From Sphingomonas sp. Leaf339 (GTDB lineage Bacteria > Pseudomonadota > Alphaproteobacteria > Sphingomonadales > Sphingomonadaceae), in assembly GCF_001426195.1 (NCBI RefSeq), contig NZ_LMRS01000034.1:186001-250000 (forward strand): 64,000 bases of DNA. The letters are read 5' to 3'. Shown here piece by piece: positions 17,007 to 27,260 of the stretch (positions are counted from its first letter, which is position 1; every line of letters starts with the position of its first letter). The notes under the pieces were generated by a model that was given only the letters and a program-made list of their open reading frames with translations, had not been told where the DNA came from and made no database searches. The position numbers were made by a program, and so were the translations under genes.

Positions 17007-17046
17007 ACGTCACTGGATTTCAGAACGCAACAACCGATCTAGCCGG

Positions 17047-18174
17047 TCACTCGCCGGCAAACACACCCTTCAACTTCGCGAAGAACCCCTGACTTGCCGG
17101 GCATTCATCGCCGGTTTCCGTTTCGCGGAACATCTCCAGCAGCTCGCGCTGACGGGTAGACAGGCGGGTGGGTGTTTCCACCTCGATCTGGATCACCAGA
17201 TCACCGGCACCGCGCCCTTGCAACACCGGCATACCGGCGCCGCGCTGGCGCAGCTGCTTACCCGACTGGACGCCGGCCGGGATTTTGATCTCATGCGTGC
17301 TGCCGTCGAGGCCGGGGATCGCCAGCGATCCGCCAAGGGCAGCAGTGGTGAAGCTGATCGGCGCGCGCGCGAACAGCGTCGTGCCTTCGCGCTCGAAGAA
17401 CGCGTGCCGCTTCACGTGCAGGAAGATGTAGAGGTCGCCCGCCGGCGCGCCGCGCGGTCCCGCCTCGCCCTCGCCGGTCAGGCGGATACGGGTGCCCTCA
17501 TCCACGCCGGCCGGCACATTGACGGCGAGCGTCTTCGTCTTGTCGACCCGCCCCTCGCCCCGGCAATCGGTGCACGGGTCAGCGATGACCTGACCCGACC
17601 CCTGACAGACCGGGCAGGCGCGCTCCACCACGAAGAAGCCCTGCTGCGCGCGCACCTTGCCATGGCCGTTGCACTGGCGGCAGGTGGAGGCGTGGGTGCC
17701 GGGCTTTGCGCCCGATCCGTGACAGGTGTCGCACTCGGCCGATACATCGACGGTGATCTCGGTCGATTTGCCGTGGAACGCCTCTTCCAGCGTGATTTCC
17801 ATGTCGTAGCGCAGATCGGCGCCGCGCCGCGCCTGCTGGCGACCGCCGCCGCCACCGCGCCCGCCCATGAATTCGCCGAACACGCTTTCGAAGATGTCGG
17901 AGAACCCCCCGAAATCCTGCGCGCCTGCGCCACCGCCGCCGCCGTTCTGGAAGGCTGCGTGCCCGAACCGGTCATAGGCGGCCCGCTTCTGCGGGTCCTT
18001 CAGAATGTCGTATGCTTCCGACACCGCCTTGAACTTCGATTCCGAATCCTTGCACCCGGCATTCTTGTCCGGGTGATATTTCATGGCGAGCTTGCGGTAG
18101 GACGTCTTAATCGTCCCCGCATCCGCGGTCCGCTCGCATTCGAGCAGCTCGTAATAGTCCACCTGGGTGCTCAT
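17047..18174 (-). CDS. dnaJ: Chaperone DnaJ (Hsp40)
   Basis: 375-aa co-chaperone of DnaK. The N-terminal J domain has the HPD motif ([10 protein letters not shown]). It is followed by a Gly/Phe-rich stretch (~75-110) and the zinc domain with four CxxCxGxG repeats ([28 protein letters not shown]-like CTDCRGEG). The C-terminal substrate-binding domains are complete. It lies 77 bases downstream of dnaK on the same strand, with a hairpin in the gap that may reduce dnaJ relative to dnaK expression. Confidence 0.97.
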   Translation of the reverse strand: MSTQVDYYELLECERTADAGTIKTSYRKLAMKYHPDKNAGCKDSESKFKAVSEAYDILKDPQKRAAYDRFGHAAFQNGGGGGAGAQDFGGFSDIFESVFGEFMGGRGGGGGRQQARRGADLRYDMEITLEEAFHGKSTEITVDVSAECDTCHGSGAKPGTHASTCRQCNGHGKVRAQQGFFVVERACPVCQGSGQVIADPCTDCRGEGRVDKTKTLAVNVPAGVDEGTRIRLTGEGEAGPRGAPAGDLYIFLHVKRHAFFEREGTTLFARAPISFTTAALGGSLAIPGLDGSTHEIKIPAGVQSGKQLRQRGAGMPVLQGRGAGDLVIQIEVETPTRLSTRQRELLEMFRETETGDECPASQGFFAKLKGVFAGE

Positions 18175-18190
18175 GATCGCCTCACAGAAA

Positions 18191-18238
18191 GCGCCCCGCC
18201 ATCCCCCGGCCGGGACGGCCGATGGGATGACGGGGCGC
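18191..18238 (-). terminator. Hairpin in the dnaK-dnaJ intergenic gap
   Basis: GCGCCCCG and CATCCC (18191-18205) pair with GGGATG and CGGGGCGC (18224-18238), giving a 14-bp stem with one mismatch. There is no T-tract. It could be a partial terminator or an mRNA-stabilising element at the dnaK 3' end. Confidence 0.45.
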
Positions 18239-18251
18239 GATCATGGTGTCG

Positions 18252-20159
<1,908 letters not shown>

Positions 20160-20245
20160 GAGTCCTTGATGCCCCTCATCACATTACAAAAAAGCCTTGC
20201 GATCACGTTCCGTTACGGAAACGCAATCTCCGGGTGATGGGCGCG

Positions 20246-20273
20246 ATATAGGTGGCATGTCGCTTGCCGCAAG
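20246..20273 (-). promoter_or_regulatory. Putative RpoH (sigma-32) heat-shock promoter of dnaK
   Basis: On the minus strand CTTG (20273-20270), a 17-base spacer, then CCTATAT (20252-20246). This matches the alphaproteobacterial heat-shock pattern CTTG-N17/18-CYTATNT. It is 87 bases upstream of the dnaK ATG and overlaps the leader of the divergent copper-chaperone gene. Confidence 0.6.
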
Positions 20274-20359
20274 AAGGCGTGGAACCTACGAACCGCTCCA
20301 GCGTGACGATGATGCAACAGGATGCGGGCGAGCGCCCGCGCAAAACGGGAGTGGCGGGC

Positions 20360-20809
20360 ATGCGGGCGATGATGGCGATGGTGGCGCCGGCAGTGGCGGG
20401 GGCGCTGCTTCTGACGGGATGCCTAAAGCCCGCCATGATCGAGGCGGATCACGTCTGGGTCCGCCTGCCCGCCGTCGAGGGGCGGCCCGGATCGGGGTAT
20501 TTCACCCTGCACGGCGGCACCGGCGCGGCGACGCTGATCGCGGTGTCGGCAGACTATGCGATCCGTACCGAAATGCACGAATCGATGATGTCCGGCGGCA
20601 TGGCAACGATGAAGAAGATCGACAGCGTCCCCCTGCCCGCCGGTGGCGAGGTGACGTTCCAGCCGGGCGGCCGCCACTTGATGCTGTTCGGGGTCAGCCG
20701 CGACCTGAAACCGGGCGACAACACGCTGCTGACCTTCACCTTCGCCGACGGATCGCGCATCCAGCGCAAGGCATTGGCGGTCGGCGCCGGCGATTCCGCG
20801 CCCGAATAA
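20360..20809 (+). CDS. PCu(A)C-type copper chaperone lipoprotein
   Basis: 149 aa. A lipobox (ALLLTGC, Cys21) predicts an anchored periplasmic lipoprotein. The mature domain has the DUF461/PCuAC fold: WVRLPAVEGRPGSGYFTL, the Met/His-rich metal segment EMHESMMSGGMATMKK, and GGRHLMLFGV near the end. The family delivers Cu(I) to cytochrome oxidase. The ATG at 20360 has GGGAG eight bases upstream and begins the signal peptide; earlier in-frame ATGs at 20309 or 20252 would put a polar stretch ahead of it. The stop overlaps the next start (TAATG). Confidence 0.88.
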   Translation: MRAMMAMVAPAVAGALLLTGCLKPAMIEADHVWVRLPAVEGRPGSGYFTLHGGTGAATLIAVSADYAIRTEMHESMMSGGMATMKKIDSVPLPAGGEVTFQPGGRHLMLFGVSRDLKPGDNTLLTFTFADGSRIQRKALAVGAGDSAPE

Positions 20810-21282
20810 TGGTGATCACCGCCCCCGGCGCGGCCCGCCGCCTCACACCTGGCGAGATCGCGCTTGCCCGGTCGGTTTATGGCGATCGCATCGACCTGTC
20901 CGGGGTCGAGATCAGGCGGCGGAAATGGGCGTTCTTCCAGCCGCGCCAGGTCGCGATGGCGCCGTGCGGCCACATCCATTTCCACCCGCAGGGCAATGGC
21001 TGGAGCGACGACTTCGCGGAGGCGGATATCGACCGGCGCGGCCTGTTCGTCCACGAACTCGCCCATGTTTGGCAATGGCAGCGCGGCATCTACCTCCCCC
21101 TCGCCCGCGCACCGTTCTGCCGGTACAGCTATACGATCAAACCGGGCTGGCCGCTGATCCGTTATGGTCTGGAGCAACAGGCGGAAATCATCCGCCACGC
21201 CTATCTGTTGCGCGAGGGCGAAGAGGTGCCGGGCGCGCCGGGGGTGGAGGTGTATGAAAGTTTATTGCGGGGGTTTCGTTGA
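20809..21282 (+). CDS. HExxH-containing protein, 'vgr-related' type of sphingomonads
   Basis: 157 aa. A zinc-metalloprotease-like motif VHELAHVWQWQRG puts His82, Glu83 and His86 in HExxH register. The preceding CGHIHFHPQGNG and the later EQQAEIIRHAYLL (a candidate downstream Glu ligand) resemble DUF4157-like domains. Similar proteins are labelled vgr-related in Sphingomonas genomes without evidence for type VI secretion. No signal peptide is seen. Its ATG overlaps the copper-chaperone stop, so the two are translated together; the reason is unknown. Confidence 0.65.
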   Translation: MVITAPGAARRLTPGEIALARSVYGDRIDLSGVEIRRRKWAFFQPRQVAMAPCGHIHFHPQGNGWSDDFAEADIDRRGLFVHELAHVWQWQRGIYLPLARAPFCRYSYTIKPGWPLIRYGLEQQAEIIRHAYLLREGEEVPGAPGVEVYESLLRGFR

Positions 21283-21314
21283 TGCAAAACTCAAAAATAC
21301 TCAAGAATTTCGCA

Positions 21315-22349
21315 TCAGGCGGTGCGTTCCCAAACTTGCGGGCATCCAAAACTAGTTAGATTGTTTCTAACCAACGGTGCTAACCGGTGATCTTTCCCCA
21401 CTTTCTCACGAATTCCATTAAAGTAGGCATCTCGATCAGCACTCATGCTAACAAACCGTTCTTCGATTTCGCGGTCGATTGCAGCGTCTCCCGATAGCTG
21501 TGGACGAAGATATGGCGGCACATTGATTCTCTGTTTCGTCACGTTCTTTTGATCGCGCTTATCTGACTCTTCGAAAGCTTTGGTGAGCTTCTCCGTAAAG
21601 GCGTCATAAGAAGCCCGTTTTTCAGCATCGTCTCCCAACTCCTCGTCAATCCTGATCTGCCGTTCGGCAGCATCGACGGCGCTACCGAGAACGTTCTTCT
21701 CAGCATGATATGACAGTTCCGCTGCCCTCAAAGCCTCTGCCAATTGCCTATGGCGATCAACACTCGCGTTAAGATCAGACATGAACTTGTTGGTTGAAGA
21801 CGCAGTCTGGCGAAGGCGCTCTAACCCGCTTCGCTGGACTGGCTCAGCAATAACCGGTTTGCCAACCTGTAGCGCCGCGCTCACCCGTCTAACGGCTTCA
21901 TTAGGATCATTGAATACAATCTTAGCGGGTATCCGCACCACCGAGTAACCAAGCTCAACAAAGAAACGATCACGCGCAGCGTCCCGCGCCTTGGCCTCAT
22001 CTGATGAATGCCATGCGGCTCCGTCAATCTCAACAATCAGCCATTCGTTAGCCAAAAAGTCGAGACGATATCGGTCTACCTCTACTTGAAAGTCTATTTT
22101 GAGGCCGGTGGATTTTAATGAACCATTGTCTGGAAGTAGTTTGTGAGCCGCAATCATCGCCTTTAGGAACGCAGTTTCGGCAGGCGAGTCACAATGCTCA
22201 TTAATGAAGGTTTGCCAGTTTGGATCGCTGGCGATTGCCCTCGGCTCGTGACGAAACTTCAGTGTCGGCTTTGAGGGCTGGCGCTTAGGTAGGAAATGCC
22301 AAACGACAAAAGCAATTACCGCGATGATAAGAAGCATTGTACCAGACAT
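21315..22349 (-). CDS. Membrane-anchored DUF559/Vsr-like endonuclease-fold protein
   Basis: 344 aa. An N-terminal helix (MLLIIAVIAFVVWHFLPKR) anchors it. Residues ~55-160 form a Vsr/DUF559-type PD-(D/E)xK domain: SPAE (Glu58), YRLDFLA (Asp97), LIVEIDGAAWH (Glu107, Asp109, His113) and then RDRFFVELGYSVVRIPA. The second half is a charged helical region, probably coiled coil. The ATG at 22349 is used, with GGGGGTGC upstream; a GTG at 22403 is the alternative. The gene and its flanks are visibly poorer in GC than their surroundings, which suggests horizontal acquisition. Nucleic-acid target unknown. Confidence 0.75.
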   Translation of the reverse strand: MSGTMLLIIAVIAFVVWHFLPKRQPSKPTLKFRHEPRAIASDPNWQTFINEHCDSPAETAFLKAMIAAHKLLPDNGSLKSTGLKIDFQVEVDRYRLDFLANEWLIVEIDGAAWHSSDEAKARDAARDRFFVELGYSVVRIPAKIVFNDPNEAVRRVSAALQVGKPVIAEPVQRSGLERLRQTASSTNKFMSDLNASVDRHRQLAEALRAAELSYHAEKNVLGSAVDAAERQIRIDEELGDDAEKRASYDAFTEKLTKAFEESDKRDQKNVTKQRINVPPYLRPQLSGDAAIDREIEERFVSMSADRDAYFNGIREKVGKDHRLAPLVRNNLTSFGCPQVWERTA

Positions 22350-22601
22350 TTGCACCCCCAATAGCAAATTGCTCGCATGGTTTGACCCAGCTTGCAAATG
22401 CACCGGTTAACCCGCAGCCTCCGCCTACCACCTCGATTGGGCGTCAGCCGACCGGCCGTTTTCCAACTTCGCTGATGTAAAATTTACAAGTTTTGCATTG
22501 CCGGAAAAATGTCGCGAATTCAGTATCTCGTGAGATGCATAAATCCTATGCAAATTTACGCCACGCCAGCGCGGAGATTTCCCGCAGTCGCCGCCGGCGG
22601 A

Positions 22602-23543
22602 TCAGCCATCCTCGCCCTGCACCCGCCCGACATGCGCCTCCCCCCGCGCCTCAGCGAGCAGCGCCTGTCGGTGCCGCTCGGCGTAACCCGCACGTTGCGT
22701 GTCGTCGCGAGCGGCGTGGCAGCGTGGGCAACTGACCCCTTCGACGAACATCGGCGAGGCGCGGTCGGCTTCGCTCACTGGCATCCGGCAGCCGCGGCAC
22801 AGCGCGTGGCTGCCGGGCGTCAGGCCATGGCCCACGGCCACGCGCTCGTCGAACACGAAGCATTCGCCCTGCCAGCGGCTGTCGGCGGCGGGCATTTCCT
22901 CCAGATAGCGCAGGATGCCGCCGTCTAGATGGAACACGTCGTCCACCCCCTCGCGACGCAGGAACGCGGTCGCCTTTTCGCAGCGAATGCCACCGGTGCA
23001 GAACATCGCCACCCGCTTGCCCGCCAGTTCGTCGCGGTGCGCGTCGAACCATGCCGGGAAGTCGCGGAAGCTCGCGGTGCCGGGATCGACCGCGCCGGCG
23101 AAACTGCCGACCGCCACCTCGTAATCATTACGCGTGTCGATCACGACGGTGCCGGGATCATCGACTAGTGCGTTCCAGTCGACCGGCGCGACATAGGTGC
23201 CCACCTCGGTCAGCGGATCGATGTCGGCCACGCCCATCGTCACGATCTCGCGCTTCAGCCGCACTTTCAGCCGGTGGAACGGCATCGTGGCCGCCTCGGC
23301 GAATTTGCGGGTCAGGTCTGCGCATCCGGGCAACGCGCGGATCGCGGCCAGCACCGTGTCGATGCCATCGGGCGAACCGGCGATCGTGCCGTTGATCCCC
23401 TCCGCCGCGATTAGCAACGTGCCGCGGATGCCCGCCGTCTTCGCGACCGTCTCCAGCCGGTCCCGCACCGCGGCGGGATCGTCGAACCGCGCGAAGCGAT
23501 AGAGCGCCGCGACCCGGATCACCGCCGGGGTCACAGCCGGCAT
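22602..23543 (-). CDS. trhO: tRNA uridine-34 hydroxylase, rhodanese family
   Basis: 313 aa, formerly YceA. The family performs oxygen-dependent 5-hydroxylation of U34 in tRNA. The N-terminal acylphosphatase-like region (IRGTLLIAAEGINGTIAG) precedes a rhodanese domain with active-site Cys in MFCTGGIRCEKA and DTRNDYE. A C-terminal zinc-like region follows (CRGCRMP, then CPRCHAARDD). The ATG at 23543 overlaps the upstream gene's TGA (TGATG), indicating co-translation. Confidence 0.92.
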   Translation of the reverse strand: MPAVTPAVIRVAALYRFARFDDPAAVRDRLETVAKTAGIRGTLLIAAEGINGTIAGSPDGIDTVLAAIRALPGCADLTRKFAEAATMPFHRLKVRLKREIVTMGVADIDPLTEVGTYVAPVDWNALVDDPGTVVIDTRNDYEVAVGSFAGAVDPGTASFRDFPAWFDAHRDELAGKRVAMFCTGGIRCEKATAFLRREGVDDVFHLDGGILRYLEEMPAADSRWQGECFVFDERVAVGHGLTPGSHALCRGCRMPVSEADRASPMFVEGVSCPRCHAARDDTQRAGYAERHRQALLAEARGEAHVGRVQGEDG

Positions 23544-24766
23544 CACAGGGCGTCGAAGTCGATCGCGCCGTGGCGATCGAGCGTCTGCGGCGCGGCCGGC
23601 ATCGGATATTTCAGGCCCGTCGCACAGTTGAACAAGACGACGCGTTCCTCCTCGTCCACCTCGCCGGTACGCAGCGCCTCACGATACGCGGCCAGCGTCG
23701 CGCCGCCCTCGGGACACAGCAACAGGCCGTCGCGCCGGGCGCAGTCGTCCACCGCCTTCAGGATCGCGGGGTCGCCGACGCCCAGCGCCTTGCCGCCACT
23801 TTCCCGCACCGCGCGCAGGATCAGGAAGTCGCCGACCGCCTTGGGCACGCGGATGCCCATCGCGATCGTGTGCGAATCCTCCCAACGCTCGGCATGTTCC
23901 TCGCCCGCCTCGAACGCGCGGACGATGGGCGCGCAGCCGGATGCCTGCACCGCGTACATTCGCGGCCGCTTCGACCCGATCCAGCCGAGCTTCTCCAGCT
24001 CGTCGAACGCCTTCCACATGCCGATCAAGCCAGTGCCGCCACCGGTGGGATAGAAGATCGCGTCGGGCAATTCCCAGCCGAACTGCGCGGCGAGTTCGAG
24101 GCCCATCGTCTTCTTGCCCTCGATCCGATAAGGCTCCTTCAGGGTCGAGAAGTCGAACCAGCGGCCCTCTGCCGCGCCCTTCCCCACGATCGCGCCGCAA
24201 TCGTCGATCAAGCCATTGACGCGCCACACCCGCGCGCCCTGCATCGCGATCTCGCGCACGTTGATCTCGGGCGTGTCCTCCGGGCAGAAGACGATCGTCT
24301 CGATCCCGACGCGGGTGGCATAGGCGGCCAGCGCGGCGCCGGCATTGCCGTTGGTCGGCATCGCGATGCGGGTGACGCCCAGTTCCTTGGCCATCGCGAC
24401 CGCCATCACCAGCCCGCGCGCCTTGAAGCTGCCGGTGGGCAGGCGACCCTCGTCCTTCACCAGCACGTTGGGGCCGGCGGACCGGGGGACCGGCACCAGC
24501 GGCGTCTCGATTTCGCCCAGGCTGACGATGTTGGCGGTGTGCCGCACCGGCAACAACTCGCGCCAGCGCCACAGGTCGGTGTCGCGGGCGGCCAGCGCAT
24601 CGCGCGACAGGGCCGCGCCGACGGCGTCGAGGTCATAGCGGACCAGCAGGGGGCGGCTGACGCGTGACAGGCCATGCAACCGGTCCGCCTCGTACCGCTC
24701 GCCCGTCATCGAGCATTGGAGATGGGTGACGAAGGTCGGGCGGTTGGCGGTCAGGTTCGAAAACAT
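23543..24766 (-). CDS. thrC: Threonine synthase (PLP-dependent, fold type II)
   Basis: 407 aa. Converts O-phosphohomoserine to threonine. PLP-binding Lys115 lies in LPTGSFKARG, followed by MPTNGNAGAALAAYA (phosphate loop) and YPTGGGTGLIGMWKAF. The N-terminal THLQCSMTGERYEADRLHGL with its cysteine is typical of class II threonine synthases. A related threonine deaminase-like activity cannot be excluded, because sphingomonads often carry a second, shorter ThrC. It is translationally coupled to trhO. Confidence 0.85.
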   Translation of the reverse strand: MFSNLTANRPTFVTHLQCSMTGERYEADRLHGLSRVSRPLLVRYDLDAVGAALSRDALAARDTDLWRWRELLPVRHTANIVSLGEIETPLVPVPRSAGPNVLVKDEGRLPTGSFKARGLVMAVAMAKELGVTRIAMPTNGNAGAALAAYATRVGIETIVFCPEDTPEINVREIAMQGARVWRVNGLIDDCGAIVGKGAAEGRWFDFSTLKEPYRIEGKKTMGLELAAQFGWELPDAIFYPTGGGTGLIGMWKAFDELEKLGWIGSKRPRMYAVQASGCAPIVRAFEAGEEHAERWEDSHTIAMGIRVPKAVGDFLILRAVRESGGKALGVGDPAILKAVDDCARRDGLLLCPEGGATLAAYREALRTGEVDEEERVVLFNCATGLKYPMPAAPQTLDRHGAIDFDAL

Positions 24767-24820
24767 AGGTGGGCTTTAGAAGTCCCGAGCGCTGACGTCA
24801 CGTCCGATGAAATTCTCTTT

Positions 24821-24846
24821 GTCATCCCGACGTTAGCCGGGATGAC
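24821..24846. repeat. REP-like palindrome between treY and thrC
   Basis: GTCATCCCG (24821-24829) and CGGGATGAC (24838-24846) around an 8-base loop. It lies between the treY stop and the thrC start on the minus strand. The same core occurs at 59981-60006, so it is a dispersed element. Confidence 0.6.
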
Positions 24847-24872
24847 GGATGGTCGGGCTGAAGGTCAGAGTA

Positions 24873-27260
24873 TCAATCCGACACCCGTGCCACGACCGTC
24901 CGATCGGAGAACAGATCGGCCATACGCATCGTCGCGCCATCCATCACCACTGCGGTGTCGCCCCACCAGTCGTCGCCGGCCAGTTCCGCCAGATGCAGGC
25001 CGACCGCGACGAACAGGCGCTTGCCCTCCGCCCGCCGCGTGAAGACCAGCACATGCGCTGCGCGCGTGCCCGTGGCCGCAACCGGGGTGTAGTCGCCATG
25101 CGTGAAGAGTGCCGGATGATCCCGGCGAAGCGTTAGCAGATCGGCGATCAGCGCCAGCTTGGGCGACCGCTCACCGGCCAGTTCGTCCGTGCGGGCGGTG
25201 TAGTCGACCGGCCGCCGGTTGTCGGGATCGACCAGACTGAGGTCGAGGAATTCGGTGCCCTGATAGGTGTCCGGCACCCCCGGCACGGTCAGCCGCAGCG
25301 CGGTCTGTGCCAGGATACCGGCCATCGCGGGCTGTGCCGTCGCTGCCCGCAGGTCGGCCAGATCGGCGAGGAAGGCGACCGATTGCGTGGGGTCGAGCAA
25401 CGTGTCGGTCAGCGCCTTGCACCGCGATTCATACTCTTCCTGCGGTGCTTCCCACGACGATCGCAGCTTGCCTTCGCGCAGGGCCTTTTCCTGCCAGCCG
25501 TTGACGCGTTCGGCGAAGGCGGCGAGGCCGTCGGCATCGTCGACCGCCAGCCCGTCCGGCCAAGCACCATAGAGCGTCTGGTAGAGCATATAGGCGTCGG
25601 CCGGATCGACACCCTCCAGCGGCGCGGCCGCCAGTTCGTTCCAGCACGCGACATGCGCCAGCCACCGGTCGGGCATCTCGCTCAGCACGGCGAGACGCGC
25701 GCGGACATCTTCGCCGCGCTTGTGGTCGTGGGTGGCGGTGGCCAGCAGGGCGAGCGGCCACGCTTTTGCCCGGATCGCCATGGCATCGTGGAATTCTTCG
25801 ATCGTCCGCGCGAACCGGTCAGCATCGAAGCCGACATCGTTGCGCGAGAGCAAGCGACCATAACGGTAGAAGGCGGTGTCCTCGACCCCCTTCGCCGCGA
25901 CGGGCGCCGACAATTGCTGGAAACGACGCACCGCGTCCGCCGCCAGCGCGGTATCCCCTGGCCCCTCTCCCGCCAGCCAGGCGAGCACCGCATCGACCAC
26001 GAAATCCTCGCCCGGTGGGATCAGCGGTGCGACCCGCTCGCGCGCCTGTTCGCGGATCGCGGCATCGCTGGCGGGGGCGGTGTCGCCGAGGCCGTAGGTG
26101 CGATAGACCGGGAAGACCCACAACAAACGTTCGATCGCACGGCGCAGCATTGCCGGCGTCAGGACGTTGTTGGGATCGCTTTCCGCCAGGGTGGCGAAGG
26201 CGCGGACGCAGCCTTTCAACTGGCCCTCAAATTGCCAAGCCAGTTCGTCCTGCCGTGCTTGCAATTCTTCCGGCTCGAAGGTTGCCGAGCGGCCGCTGAG
26301 ATCGGCCCAGGCGGTTGCAAGCGGCGCCTCGCCAGCGGGATCGTGGAGCAGCGCGGCAACTTCCTCCATGAAGTCGTAACCGCTGGTGCCGTCGACGCCC
26401 CAGTCGGTCGCCAGAGGTTCGCCCGCGCCCAGGATCTTCTCGATCCAGATGATCGCCCGCGCATCGTCGCGCGGCATCTCGTCGAAGCGGGTCCGCAGGC
26501 GGCGGCAATAGCCGGCGGGATCGGTTAGGCCATCGACATGGTCGATACGGACGCCGTCGATCAGCCCTTCCCGCCACAGCCGGAAGTAAAGCGCATGAGT
26601 ACGCTCGAACACCGATTCCTGCCCGACGCGGACGCCGGCAAGATCGTTGACGGTGAAGAACCGCCGCCAGTTCAGCTCGTCATCGGCGGTGCGCCACCAA
26701 GCGAGGCGGTAATGCTGGCGTTCGAGCAACGCCTCCAGTTCATCGCCGGTCGCGGTGCTACCGTGATCGTCGGGCCGCAGCGGGAAGCGGTGTTCCCCGT
26801 ACGCGACCACTTCATTGCCCTCGATCGCGATCGCGTCGTCGGCCAGCGCCTTGGGCAGCGGATCGCCCAGCACGGGCAGCACGACGGGGCGCGACCAGTC
26901 GATGTCGAACACGTCGGCGAATTCACTCGCCTGGCCATGCACCAGCACGTCGTTCCACCAGGCGTTCTCACCGCCCGCGACACCCATGTGATTGGGCACG
27001 ATGTCGATCACGACGCCCATGCCATGTTCGCGCAGGGCCGACACGAGCGCGCGATAGCCCTCTTCGCCGCCCAGTTCGGGGTTGATCGCGGTCGGATCGA
27101 TCACATCGTATCCGTGCGTCGACCCCTTCGTCGCGGTGGTAATCGGCGACAGATAGGCGTGGCTGATACCCAGTTGGTCGAGATAGGGGACGATCTTCAC
27201 CGCATCGGCGAAGGTGAAGTCCTTGTGCAATTGCAGCCGGTATGTGGCGCGCGGGGTCAT
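24873..27260 (-). CDS. treY: Malto-oligosyltrehalose synthase
   Basis: 795-aa GH13 enzyme that turns the reducing end of an alpha-1,4-glucan into a terminal trehalosyl unit. GH13 motifs: VIDIVPNHMGVAG, GVRIDHVDGLTDP (nucleophile Asp) and IIWIEKILGAGE (acid/base Glu), and the family N-terminus TPRATYRLQLHKDFTF. It is the last gene of the six-gene operon; its ATG overlaps the malQ stop (ATGA). It works with TreZ, encoded two genes upstream. Confidence 0.96.
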   Translation of the reverse strand: MTPRATYRLQLHKDFTFADAVKIVPYLDQLGISHAYLSPITTATKGSTHGYDVIDPTAINPELGGEEGYRALVSALREHGMGVVIDIVPNHMGVAGGENAWWNDVLVHGQASEFADVFDIDWSRPVVLPVLGDPLPKALADDAIAIEGNEVVAYGEHRFPLRPDDHGSTATGDELEALLERQHYRLAWWRTADDELNWRRFFTVNDLAGVRVGQESVFERTHALYFRLWREGLIDGVRIDHVDGLTDPAGYCRRLRTRFDEMPRDDARAIIWIEKILGAGEPLATDWGVDGTSGYDFMEEVAALLHDPAGEAPLATAWADLSGRSATFEPEELQARQDELAWQFEGQLKGCVRAFATLAESDPNNVLTPAMLRRAIERLLWVFPVYRTYGLGDTAPASDAAIREQARERVAPLIPPGEDFVVDAVLAWLAGEGPGDTALAADAVRRFQQLSAPVAAKGVEDTAFYRYGRLLSRNDVGFDADRFARTIEEFHDAMAIRAKAWPLALLATATHDHKRGEDVRARLAVLSEMPDRWLAHVACWNELAAAPLEGVDPADAYMLYQTLYGAWPDGLAVDDADGLAAFAERVNGWQEKALREGKLRSSWEAPQEEYESRCKALTDTLLDPTQSVAFLADLADLRAATAQPAMAGILAQTALRLTVPGVPDTYQGTEFLDLSLVDPDNRRPVDYTARTDELAGERSPKLALIADLLTLRRDHPALFTHGDYTPVAATGTRAAHVLVFTRRAEGKRLFVAVGLHLAELAGDDWWGDTAVVMDGATMRMADLFSDRTVVARVSD

